A stretch of DNA of 6,734 nt from an uncultured Clostridia bacterium. Lineage in GTDB: Bacteria > Bacillota > Clostridia > Christensenellales > Borkfalkiaceae. Both the position numbers and the translations under genes were made by a program. The stretch spans positions 1 to 6,734 of the forward strand of contig CAKQSC010000055.1 in assembly GCA_934271725.1 (NCBI GenBank), read 5' to 3'. Each line of letters opens with the position of its first letter. Position 1 is the first letter of the stretch. Below the pieces are notes generated by a model. That model had not been told where the DNA came from and did not search any database. It saw only the letters and a program-made list of their open reading frames with translations. Below are positions 1-5,942 of this stretch, one piece after another.

Positions 1-243
1 GGCGTAAGCATTGTGGCAAACAAAGTAAAGGGTATACGTTGCGCTCACTGCCACGACGTGTTCAGCGCGAAAGCGACGAGAAAACATAACGACGCCAACA
101 TGCTCGCTTTCGGCGAAAGAGTTATCGGCGCGGGGCTTATGCTCGAAATAGTGGAAGCCTTTCTGACGACGGAGTTCGAGGGCGGAAGACATATAAGAAG
201 ACTGAATAAGATAACGGCGATAGAAGAAGAAAACTTTAAATAA
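1..243 (+). CDS. rpiB: Ribose-5-phosphate isomerase B, C-terminal part (5' end outside window)
   Basis: Interconverts ribose 5-phosphate and ribulose 5-phosphate in the non-oxidative pentose phosphate pathway; cytosolic. The reading frame is open from the first base, so the 80 visible residues are the C-terminal half of a protein that is usually about 145-150 residues. The first residues (GVSIVANKVKGIR) match the end of the GTGxGxSIAANK active-site loop. They are followed by FSA, the HNDAN motif carrying the conserved histidine used in ring opening, ERVIG, and the family signature FEGGRHxRR near the C-terminus, whose basic residues contact the substrate phosphate. The active-site cysteine and phosphate-binding N-terminus lie upstream of the window. 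A GTG at 13 could be mistaken for a start, but it sits inside the conserved loop, so the gene certainly begins earlier. The gene ends 11 nt before galU and is probably co-transcribed with it. LacA/LacB-type isomerases are related, but the signature fits RpiB better. Confidence 0.95.
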   Translation, partial: GVSIVANKVKGIRCAHCHDVFSAKATRKHNDANMLAFGERVIGAGLMLEIVEAFLTTEFEGGRHIRRLNKITAIEEENFK

Positions 244-254
244 GGGAGAAAAAT

Positions 255-1124
255 ATGGTGATAAGAAAGGGTATCATACCCGCCGCGGGGCTCGGTACGA
301 GATTTTTACCCGCCACGAAAGCGATTCCCAAACCTATGCTTACGGTGGTAGATAAGCCTATAATTCAATACATAGCGGAAGAAGCGGTGAATTCGGGCAT
401 AAAAGACCTGATGATAATCATTTCGCCCGACAACGACGATATAATAAAGCATTTTACGCCTAACGAGTCGCTTGAAAAAAGGCTCGAAGAAGAGGGAAAG
501 TCCTCTCTTTTAAACCTTGCCAGATCCACCGCGTGCGGTGCGAATATTACCTTTGCGGTGCAAAAAACGGCAAACGGACTAGGCGACGCTCTTTTGTGCG
601 CGGAAGAATGGCTTGACGGCGAACCTTTCGCTCTGCTTTTAGGCGACGAGTTGATTTATACGAAAGAGGGTGAAAAACCGTGTATACGTCAACTTGCCGA
701 CAATTACGAGAAGAACGGGGCAAGCACGCTCGCGACGATGAAAGTAGAGCCGAAAGACACGGTTAAATACGGCAATATCAAAGCGGAAAAGTTTTGCGAT
801 AAATATTTTCACGTTACCGATATGGCGGAAAAACCCAAAGAAAGCGAAAGATTTTCCGACTACGCCGTAATAGGAAGATACGTTCTTTCCTACGACGTGA
901 TAAAATATCTCAAAACGGCTACGAAAGAGGGCGGAGAGATTTACCTTACGGACGCGTTTTTAAGGTTGATAAAAGATAACAAACTCGACGCGTGTCTTTT
1001 CGACGGAATAAGGTTCGACGCGGGCGATAAGGCGGGGTATATAACTGCAAATCTTTATTACGGGCTTTTGCGAAGCGAACTTAAAGAGGATTTGACAAAG
1101 AGTATAAAAAACATAGTAAAATAA
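255..1124 (+). CDS. galU: UTP-glucose-1-phosphate uridylyltransferase
   Basis: Makes UDP-glucose from UTP and glucose 1-phosphate, supplying precursors for cell-envelope glycans, glycolipids and galactose metabolism; cytosolic. At 289 residues it has the normal length for bacterial GalU. The N-terminal nucleotide-binding signature is at residues 11-28 (AGLGTRFLPATKAIPKPM, with R16, K22 and K26). VQKxxxGLGDA at 102-112 is the uracil/UTP-contacting region. LLLGDE at 127-132 holds the metal-binding aspartate D131. EKP at 192-194, VIGRYVL at 205-211, GGEIYLTD at 226-233 and FDAGDKAGY at 254-262 complete the family pattern. The ATG at 255 is preceded by AGGGAG with good spacing and begins right at the conserved strand. 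Two positions differ from the common form: GLGDA replaces GLGHA, and GDE replaces PD/GDD. Both are compatible with the fold. The partner sugar is inferred from the family; a related nucleotide-sugar pyrophosphorylase is less likely. Confidence 0.93.
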   Translation: MVIRKGIIPAAGLGTRFLPATKAIPKPMLTVVDKPIIQYIAEEAVNSGIKDLMIIISPDNDDIIKHFTPNESLEKRLEEEGKSSLLNLARSTACGANITFAVQKTANGLGDALLCAEEWLDGEPFALLLGDELIYTKEGEKPCIRQLADNYEKNGASTLATMKVEPKDTVKYGNIKAEKFCDKYFHVTDMAEKPKESERFSDYAVIGRYVLSYDVIKYLKTATKEGGEIYLTDAFLRLIKDNKLDACLFDGIRFDAGDKAGYITANLYYGLLRSELKEDLTKSIKNIVK

Positions 1125-1125
1125 A

Positions 1126-1130
1126 AGGGA
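1126..1130 (+). promoter_or_regulatory. Ribosome binding site for mcsA
   Basis: AGGGA lies 8 nt upstream of a GTG codon at 1139. The in-frame triplet immediately before that GTG (1136-1138) is TAA, so no longer start is possible. This site therefore fixes the GTG as the mcsA start and shows that the protein is naturally short. Confidence 0.7.
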
Positions 1131-1138
1131 AAGAGTAA

Positions 1139-1456
1139 GTGAGCGATATTTGTCCTAAATGCGGTAGACGCGTGCAAGAGTTTAAGCAGACGGGGATTCT
1201 CGGTTGCCCGTATTGTTATGTCGCGTTCAAAGAAGAAGTAACCGAATATCTGACCGAGACGCAGGGAAGATTAACCCACGAGGGGAAATGCCCCAAACTT
1301 ACCAAAGACGATAAAATACTCATAGCGGAATATAAACGGCTTATAAAAGAAAAACAGGACGCGATACTCGCCAAAAGGTTTAAGGAAGCGGGCGCGCTCG
1401 ACAAAGAGATAAAGGTTTTAAACGACGAACTCGTGAGGAGGGGGCTGAAAAAATGA
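1139..1456 (+). CDS. mcsA: McsA-like activator of protein arginine kinase (short form, one zinc module plus UVR-like motif)
   Basis: McsA binds and activates the arginine kinase McsB and works with ClpC in protein quality control. This 105-residue protein has one treble-clef-type zinc site, CPKC at 5-8 and CPYC at 23-26. It then has the conserved linker with H47 and K50 (THEGKCPK, matching the family's HxGKxP) and a basic helical C-terminus. In that C-terminus residues 80-95 resemble a UVR motif (F81, A84, L87, I91), although the usual RD pair reads D88-K89. Bacillus McsA is roughly 185 residues with two zinc modules, so the N-terminal module is missing here. The in-frame TAA directly before the GTG start rules out a longer form from this frame. 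The stop overlaps the mcsB start (ATGA), which implies translational coupling and supports the name. It could be annotated simply as a UvrB/UvrC-motif protein, but the mcsB-clpC context makes McsA much more likely. Confidence 0.87.
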   Translation: MSDICPKCGRRVQEFKQTGILGCPYCYVAFKEEVTEYLTETQGRLTHEGKCPKLTKDDKILIAEYKRLIKEKQDAILAKRFKEAGALDKEIKVLNDELVRRGLKK

Positions 1457-2475
1457 TATTCGACAAGTACGACGCGAAAAACGTCGACGCTACCGTAATA
1501 TCGTCGAGAATCAGACTCGCAAGAAACGTTTTCGGCGTTCCTTTCGTAATAAAAGACAGCGACGAGGCTTTAAAATTCGCCGTGGAAGTAGCAAAAAAAC
1601 TCAACCGCGCGGAAGCGTTTACGCTTTATAAAATGAAAGACCTTTCGTATATAGAAAGGGCGTCTATGGTGGAAAGGTATTTTATAAGCAAATATCTTTT
1701 TTCAAACACGGCTAGCGGTGCGGTCGCGATATCCGCCGACGAAAGCGTAGCCGTTATGATAAACGAAGAAGATCAGATACGCGCGCAATGCGTTTCGGGC
1801 GGACTTAAACTTAAAGAGTGTTACAAACGTTTAAGCGCGCTCGACGACGAACTTTCAAAGTTTTTCGACTTTGCTTACGACGACGAGTTGGGGTATTTAA
1901 CCGCCTGTCCGAGTAACGTCGGCACGGGATTGCGCGCTTCCGCGATGATGTTTTTGCCGGCACTTACGGAAAGCGGTCAGATTGACGGCGTTATGAAAAA
2001 GGCGCGCGAGTTGGGGCTGACTTTCAGGGGCATTTACGGAGAGGGCAGTACGGCGGACAGTTATATTTATCAGATAAGCAACGAGGTAACTCTCGGCAGA
2101 AGCGAAGAGTATATTATAGACGAGGTGGAAAAGGTTATAATGTCCGTTTCCTACGGGGAAGCGGAACTTCGCGGAGAGGTTTACAGAAACAAACCCGTCG
2201 AACTCAAAGACAGGTGTCTTCGCGCGTACGGCGTTCTTACGAACTGCGCGTATCTCGGGTACGAAGAGTTTTTATCGCTGGTAACGCTTGTGAAATTAGG
2301 CGCGACGCTTGAATTTTTTTCATTTAAAAACGACAGGGAATTAGACAATCTTATAGTCAACGCAAGGCAGAATATGATTAAACTCGCAAACGGCGGTGAA
2401 CTTACGGGAACGGAAGAGGGCATTGCGCGTGCAAGATACGTTTCAAACTTTCTGCGCGATTTAAGCGCGGTTTAA
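1453..2475 (+). CDS. mcsB: Protein arginine kinase McsB
   Basis: Transfers the ATP gamma-phosphate to arginine side chains of damaged or regulatory proteins, creating the phosphoarginine mark recognised by ClpC. It belongs to the guanidino (creatine/arginine) kinase family and is cytosolic. Seen in the 340 residues: SRIRLAR at 18-24 (ATP phosphate-binding arginines), NEEDQIR at 104-110 (catalytic acidic loop), LTACPSNVGTGLRASAM at 149-165 (with the conserved C152 and nucleotide-binding RASAM), and RGIYGEG at 192-198 with the catalytic-loop E197, then YQISNEVTLG. The catalytic core is thus intact. Bacillus McsB is about 363 residues; this one is a little shorter at both ends. Oddities: NEEDQ replaces NEEDH; the position corresponding to the ATP-contacting histidine of VEKHLIS is Y76; and the C-terminal allosteric motif RDXXRA reads EGIARA at 322-327. 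The gene overlaps mcsA by 4 nt and precedes clpC, the classic order. Confidence 0.95.
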   Translation: MIFDKYDAKNVDATVISSRIRLARNVFGVPFVIKDSDEALKFAVEVAKKLNRAEAFTLYKMKDLSYIERASMVERYFISKYLFSNTASGAVAISADESVAVMINEEDQIRAQCVSGGLKLKECYKRLSALDDELSKFFDFAYDDELGYLTACPSNVGTGLRASAMMFLPALTESGQIDGVMKKARELGLTFRGIYGEGSTADSYIYQISNEVTLGRSEEYIIDEVEKVIMSVSYGEAELRGEVYRNKPVELKDRCLRAYGVLTNCAYLGYEEFLSLVTLVKLGATLEFFSFKNDRELDNLIVNARQNMIKLANGGELTGTEEGIARARYVSNFLRDLSAV

Positions 2476-2505
2476 ACGATATTCAACGTTTGTATCTTTG
2501 ACTGC

Positions 2506-2509
2506 GGAG
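2506..2509 (+). promoter_or_regulatory. Ribosome binding site for clpC
   Basis: GGAG lies 9 nt upstream of the ATG at 2519, a normal spacing. The frame also has a TTG at 2498, but no Shine-Dalgarno-like sequence is seen at a suitable distance before it, and the seven residues it would add fall before the conserved N-domain. The ATG at 2519 is therefore preferred. Confidence 0.65.
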
Positions 2510-2518
2510 AAAGGATTT

Positions 2519-4990
2519 ATGAGCGATTTCGATTTTGAAAACAACAATTATTTTACGTCGTCGGCAAGGAAAGTTCTCAAAGAAATGGTGAGAATAGCGG
2601 GCGAATACGGTACGGGTTACGTGGGAACGGAACACCTTCTTTTCGCGCTGATTTCCGTTAACGACACCAAAGTTTCGGACATATTGTATTCTCACGGCGT
2701 AACGGCGGAAAAATATATACCGTATTTTGAAAACATAATACGGTTATACCCCGTAACGGACACGCACGGCATATCGCTGTCCGTCAAAGAGATACTAAAC
2801 AAAGCGACGCAGTTCGCGTACAGCAGAAAAATGGATTTCGTCGGAACGGAGCATATCTGTTACGCGCTTTTGCTTCGCGAAAACGCAATGGCGGTAAAGG
2901 CGCTCGTCGAAATGAACGTCGATATAGACGAGGTGTTCAGACAACTCGACGACGTTCTGGAATCGCAGGGAACCGTGCGTGAAAAAGACGTTTACGAGGA
3001 AAGCAAAAAGTCGTCGAGAGCAAACGTTTCGGACGAGGACTATAAAACGCTTATGCAATGGGGCGTGGACCTTACGGAAAAAGCGAGGCTCGGAAACGTC
3101 GATCCCGTTATAGGCAGGACGGAAGAAATATCGAGAATCATACAGATTTTGTCGAGAAGAACTAAAAACAATCCCGTTCTCGTAGGCGAACCGGGCGTAG
3201 GAAAAAGCGCGGTTATAGAGGGACTTGCGCAAAACATCGTTACGGGTAAGATTCCCGACTTACTGCGCGGGAAAATGATATATTCGCTCGATTTGGCGGG
3301 GCTTGTCGCGGGCGCGAAGTACCGCGGAGATTTTGAAGAGAGAATGAAACAGGTTCTCGACGTAGTCAAAAGAAACGGCAGTATAATTCTCTTTATCGAC
3401 GAGATACACAATCTCGTAGGCTCGGGTTCGACCAAAGAGGACGGAATGGACGGCGCGGAGATATTAAAGCCGTTGCTCGCGCGCGGAGAATTGCAGACGA
3501 TCGGCGCGACAACCATAAACGAATACAGAAAATATATAGAAAAAGATCCCGCTCTTGAACGCAGATTTCAGCCCGTTACGGTAAATCCGCCGTCGATAGA
3601 AGAAACGGTAGAAATAATAAAGGGATTGAGAGAGAGGTACGAATCGCACCACGGCGTTACCATTACGGACGAGGCGATAGAAAGCGCGGTCAAGTTGAGC
3701 GACAGATATATAACGGACAGATTTTTGCCCGACAAAGCGATAGACGTAATCGACGAATGCGCTTCCAAAGCGAAGTTGCAGGAATATAACTTTAACGAAG
3801 AGGTCGTAAAGGAAGAAGAAAAACTCAATTCTTTGATGACGGACTATAAAGAAGCGTTGTATTTCGGCGATTCGGAAAAAATAGCAAAACTTTCTCAATC
3901 CGTAAAAGCGCTCGAAGACAAAATAACCGATTTAAGAAGAAAAATAAACTATGCGAGAGAGAGAAAAGTATTGTCCGTCGGGGCGGAAGAGGTTTCCGCG
4001 ATAGTAGCCGAATGGACGGGAATACCTCTCGACAAAATAACGGAAACGGAATCGGAAAGACTTATTAAACTCGAAGACGAACTGCACGCGAGGGTTATCG
4101 GGCAGGAAGAGGCGGTTTCCGCCGTCGCAAGGGCGATAAGAAGAGGAAGGACGGGACTTAAAGATCCCAACAGACCGATAGGCTCGTTTATATTCGTAGG
4201 TCCTACGGGCGTAGGTAAAACGGAACTCGCAAAGGCTCTCGCGACCGCTTTGTTCGGAGACGAAAACGCGATGATAAGAATAGATATGAGCGAGTATATG
4301 GAAAAACATTCCGTTGCGAAACTCATAGGCGCGCCACCGGGCTACGTCGGGTTCGAGGACAGCGCGGGGCAACTTACGGATAAGGTGAAAACGCACCCGT
4401 ATTCGGTTATTTTGTTCGACGAGGCGGAAAAGGCGCACCCCGATATTTTCAACATACTTTTGCAGATCCTCGACGACGGCAGGCTTACGGACAGCAAAGG
4501 CACGCTTGTAGACTTTAAAAACACGGTGATCATAATGACTTCCAACGTCGGCGCGAGCGAAGCCGAAAAAAGGACTTCTTTCGGGTTTACGGGTGGCGAT
4601 TCCGGCGCGGAATACGACAGAATGAAAGACAGAATTACGGAAGCGTTGAAAGAAAAGTTCAAACCGGAGTTCTTAAACAGAGTGGACGACACGATAGTGT
4701 TTACAAGACTTTCAAAAGAAGATTGTTCCAAAATAATAGTGATACTTCTTAAAAAGTTGGAAAAGAGGCTGAAAGAATCCAACGTCGGGTTCCACGTTAC
4801 GAAATCGGCGATAGACGCTTTGGTTGAAGAGGGGTACGACGAGGTTTACGGCGCACGACCTCTTAAACGCACTATTCAGAGAAAGATAGAAGACGTTTTA
4901 AGCGAAGAGATTTTAAAGAGAAACGTCCGCGCGGGCGAAACGGTTACCGTAGACGCCAAAAACGGCAAAATCGTTTTATCATCGAGGTAA
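2519..4990 (+). CDS. clpC: ClpC, AAA+ unfoldase subunit of the ClpCP protease
   Basis: Hexameric two-ring Hsp100 unfoldase that threads substrates into ClpP, including phosphoarginine-marked proteins. The 823 residues are family-typical. The N-domain has two Clp-N repeats (about 11-75 and 85-150); each carries GTEH, whose glutamates E38 and E111 match the phosphoarginine-reading E32 and E106 of Bacillus ClpC. The D1 ring has Walker A GEPGVGKS at 223-230, pore loop KYRG at 267-270 and Walker B D294-E295. The coiled middle domain spans about 420-490. The D2 ring begins after WTGIP (499-503), with Walker A GPTGVGKT at 561-568, pore loop GYVG at 608-611 and Walker B D634-E635. FGF at 688-690 fits the ClpP-docking loop, arguing for ClpC rather than ClpB. 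Oddities: S452, S459 and Q460 stand where F, R and D are expected in the middle domain, and the D2 pore region has an extra residue (FEDSAGQL for YDEGGQL). It lies 43 nt after mcsB and 2 nt before the next gene. Confidence 0.96.
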   Translation: MSDFDFENNNYFTSSARKVLKEMVRIAGEYGTGYVGTEHLLFALISVNDTKVSDILYSHGVTAEKYIPYFENIIRLYPVTDTHGISLSVKEILNKATQFAYSRKMDFVGTEHICYALLLRENAMAVKALVEMNVDIDEVFRQLDDVLESQGTVREKDVYEESKKSSRANVSDEDYKTLMQWGVDLTEKARLGNVDPVIGRTEEISRIIQILSRRTKNNPVLVGEPGVGKSAVIEGLAQNIVTGKIPDLLRGKMIYSLDLAGLVAGAKYRGDFEERMKQVLDVVKRNGSIILFIDEIHNLVGSGSTKEDGMDGAEILKPLLARGELQTIGATTINEYRKYIEKDPALERRFQPVTVNPPSIEETVEIIKGLRERYESHHGVTITDEAIESAVKLSDRYITDRFLPDKAIDVIDECASKAKLQEYNFNEEVVKEEEKLNSLMTDYKEALYFGDSEKIAKLSQSVKALEDKITDLRRKINYARERKVLSVGAEEVSAIVAEWTGIPLDKITETESERLIKLEDELHARVIGQEEAVSAVARAIRRGRTGLKDPNRPIGSFIFVGPTGVGKTELAKALATALFGDENAMIRIDMSEYMEKHSVAKLIGAPPGYVGFEDSAGQLTDKVKTHPYSVILFDEAEKAHPDIFNILLQILDDGRLTDSKGTLVDFKNTVIIMTSNVGASEAEKRTSFGFTGGDSGAEYDRMKDRITEALKEKFKPEFLNRVDDTIVFTRLSKEDCSKIIVILLKKLEKRLKESNVGFHVTKSAIDALVEEGYDEVYGARPLKRTIQRKIEDVLSEEILKRNVRAGETVTVDAKNGKIVLSSR

Positions 4991-4992
4991 TT

Positions 4993-5781
4993 ATGAAATT
5001 CGGCATATCGACCGCTTGCTTTTTTACGAGAAAATATACGGAGGACGCGCTTTCTTATCTTGCCGATAACGGCGTTAAAACGGCGGAGGTGTTTTTAGGC
5101 ACCTTTTCCGAATATACGAAAGAGTTTGCGAAAGTTTTAAACGAGAGAAAGAAAGACACGGAAATACGTTCCGTGCACGCTTTAAACACTCAGTTTGAAC
5201 CGCAACTGTACAACAAATACGTCAGGGCGAAGAACGACGCTTTCGGAGTGCTCGACAATGTTCTCGACGTGGCAGAAGAGGTCGGGGCGAAATATCTTAC
5301 CTTTCACGGCGTTGCGAGAATAAAGAAAACGCCGATAAACGTCGATTTCGATTTTATAGGCGAAAGGACTAACGAAATTATAAGTCATTGCAAAGAGCGA
5401 GGGCTTGCCCTTTCCTTTGAGAACGTTCACTGGGCGTATTATAACGAGCCGGGATTTTTTACGGAACTTAAAAAACGGTGCCCCGGATTGCGCGCCACGC
5501 TCGACGTAAAGCAGGCGAGACAAAGCGGTTACCCCGTAGAGAAATACATAGAAGATATGGGTAGCGATATCTCTACCCTTCATTTGTCGGATACGGACGA
5601 AAACGGGAAAATAATTCTTCCCTGCAAAAAGGGAAAAACGGACTTGAAAGAACTTAAAAACCGCCTTTTAGACGTCGGGTTCGACGGCGCGGTGATATTA
5701 GAGGTTTACCCGGACGGCTATAAGGATTTTTCCGAACTTACCGACAGTCTTCTTTTCGTCGAAGAAACTTTTGCAAAATAG
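4993..5781 (+). CDS. Sugar phosphate isomerase/epimerase-like TIM-barrel protein (xylose isomerase-like / AP endonuclease 2 superfamily)
   Basis: A 262-residue soluble protein, the usual length for single-domain members of the xylose isomerase-like TIM-barrel superfamily, which includes sugar epimerases, inositol-catabolism enzymes and endonuclease IV. Candidate metal- or substrate-binding residues fall at barrel strand ends: H62 (SVHAL), H105 (TFHG), E143 (SFENV), D171 (TLDV), H197 (LHLSD) and E237 (ILEVY). The E/D/H/E set is what a divalent-metal sugar isomerase or epimerase would need. The full zinc-ligand pattern of endonuclease IV is not evident, so a DNA-repair role is less likely. No signal peptide or membrane segment is visible. 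The ATG is 2 nt after the clpC stop, with GAGG in the last clpC codons serving as ribosome binding site, so the two genes are probably translationally coupled. In Bacillus the gene after clpC is radA, so this neighbour is unusual. The substrate cannot be told from the sequence. Confidence 0.8.
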   Translation: MKFGISTACFFTRKYTEDALSYLADNGVKTAEVFLGTFSEYTKEFAKVLNERKKDTEIRSVHALNTQFEPQLYNKYVRAKNDAFGVLDNVLDVAEEVGAKYLTFHGVARIKKTPINVDFDFIGERTNEIISHCKERGLALSFENVHWAYYNEPGFFTELKKRCPGLRATLDVKQARQSGYPVEKYIEDMGSDISTLHLSDTDENGKIILPCKKGKTDLKELKNRLLDVGFDGAVILEVYPDGYKDFSELTDSLLFVEETFAK

Positions 5782-5802
5782 TCCGAACTCGGCAAAAACG
5801 AT

Positions 5803-5844
5803 ACTTTTTCGCAAAAAAACTTACAAAAAAGTGCATATTTTTTT
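5803..5844 (+). terminator. Possible weak terminator after the mcsA-mcsB-clpC-isomerase operon
   Basis: ACTTTTT (5803-5809) can pair with AAAAAGT (5826-5832), and a run of seven T follows at 5838-5844. The stem is almost entirely A/T with a 16-nt loop, so it is a poor intrinsic terminator. It is listed because it is the only hairpin-plus-T-run arrangement on the + strand in this gap. Factor-dependent termination or read-through into pgi is equally plausible. Confidence 0.22.
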
Positions 5845-5847
5845 AAA

Positions 5848-5878
5848 AACCGTCTTGACCTTTCGCGTTAAGACGGTT
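5848..5878. repeat. Imperfect 12-bp inverted repeat over the pgi promoter (possible operator)
   Basis: AACCGTCTTGAC (5848-5859) and GTTAAGACGGTT (5867-5878) are inverted copies with 11 of 12 positions complementary, separated by 7 nt. The left arm contains the -35 hexamer except its last base, and the right arm fills the second half of the spacer and ends on the first base of the -10. A repressor bound here would block RNA polymerase, so an operator is the simplest reading. As RNA it would form a 12-bp hairpin including one G-U pair, but no T-run follows on the + strand; on the - strand it is followed by TTTTTAAAA, so a terminator for antisense transcription cannot be excluded. It does not match the CIRCE element or the CtsR box. 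Confidence 0.6.
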
Positions 5879-5883
5879 ATAAT
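5855..5883 (+). promoter_or_regulatory. Sigma-A type promoter for pgi
   Basis: TTGACC (5855-5860) and TATAAT (5878-5883) are separated by the optimal 17 nt, giving 11 of 12 consensus matches. An A/T-rich stretch (5835-5849) lies upstream like an UP element. Transcription would start near 5890, leaving a leader of about 60 nt before pgi. The leader includes an A/T-only 8-bp hairpin (5897-5904 with 5915-5922) of doubtful stability. Confidence 0.88.
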
Positions 5884-5935
5884 ATATTCAAGAGTGTTTT
5901 TTAACCCGGACGACTTAAAAAAAGCGTTCCGACAA

Positions 5936-5942
5936 AAAGGAG
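5936..5942 (+). promoter_or_regulatory. Ribosome binding site for pgi
   Basis: AAAGGAG is a strong Shine-Dalgarno sequence 10 nt before the ATG at 5953, separated by TTTAAAAAAA. It supports this ATG over the in-frame ATG at 5992. Confidence 0.8.

Noticed and set aside
13..243. GTG at 13 as the start of an independent 76-residue gene.
   Set aside because: The frame continues upstream to base 1 with conserved RpiB residues, so it is the cut end of a longer gene.
1092..1122. TTGACA with a downstream TAAAAT in the last codons of galU, as an internal mcsA promoter, or TTTGACA as half of a CtsR box.
   Set aside because: The spacer to TAAAAT is 19 nt, and the hexamers at 16-17 nt are poor. Only one heptad-like half-site exists, whereas CtsR boxes are tandem repeats. 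Inside coding sequence a chance match is likely.
2474..2491. Small dyad AAACG-8 nt-CGTTT between mcsB and clpC as a terminator or operator.
   Set aside because: There are only 5 pairs, no T-run of note follows, and it sits within a tightly packed operon; chance is sufficient.
2498..2518. TTG at 2498 as the clpC start, adding seven residues.
   Set aside because: No ribosome binding site is seen at proper distance, while the ATG at 2519 has GGAG 9 nt upstream and fits the family N-terminus.
3932..4438. Long antisense reading frame (168 codons) opposite clpC, and similar ones opposite mcsB, the isomerase gene and pgi.
   Set aside because: They lie wholly inside well-supported genes on the other strand, show no recognisable domains, have low-complexity R/F/Y- or S-rich composition expected of a shadow frame, and lack convincing ribosome binding sites.
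5897..5922. A/T hairpin in the pgi leader as a riboswitch or attenuator.
   Set aside because: The stem is eight A/T pairs only, with no conserved riboswitch core, and the leader is just about 60 nt long.
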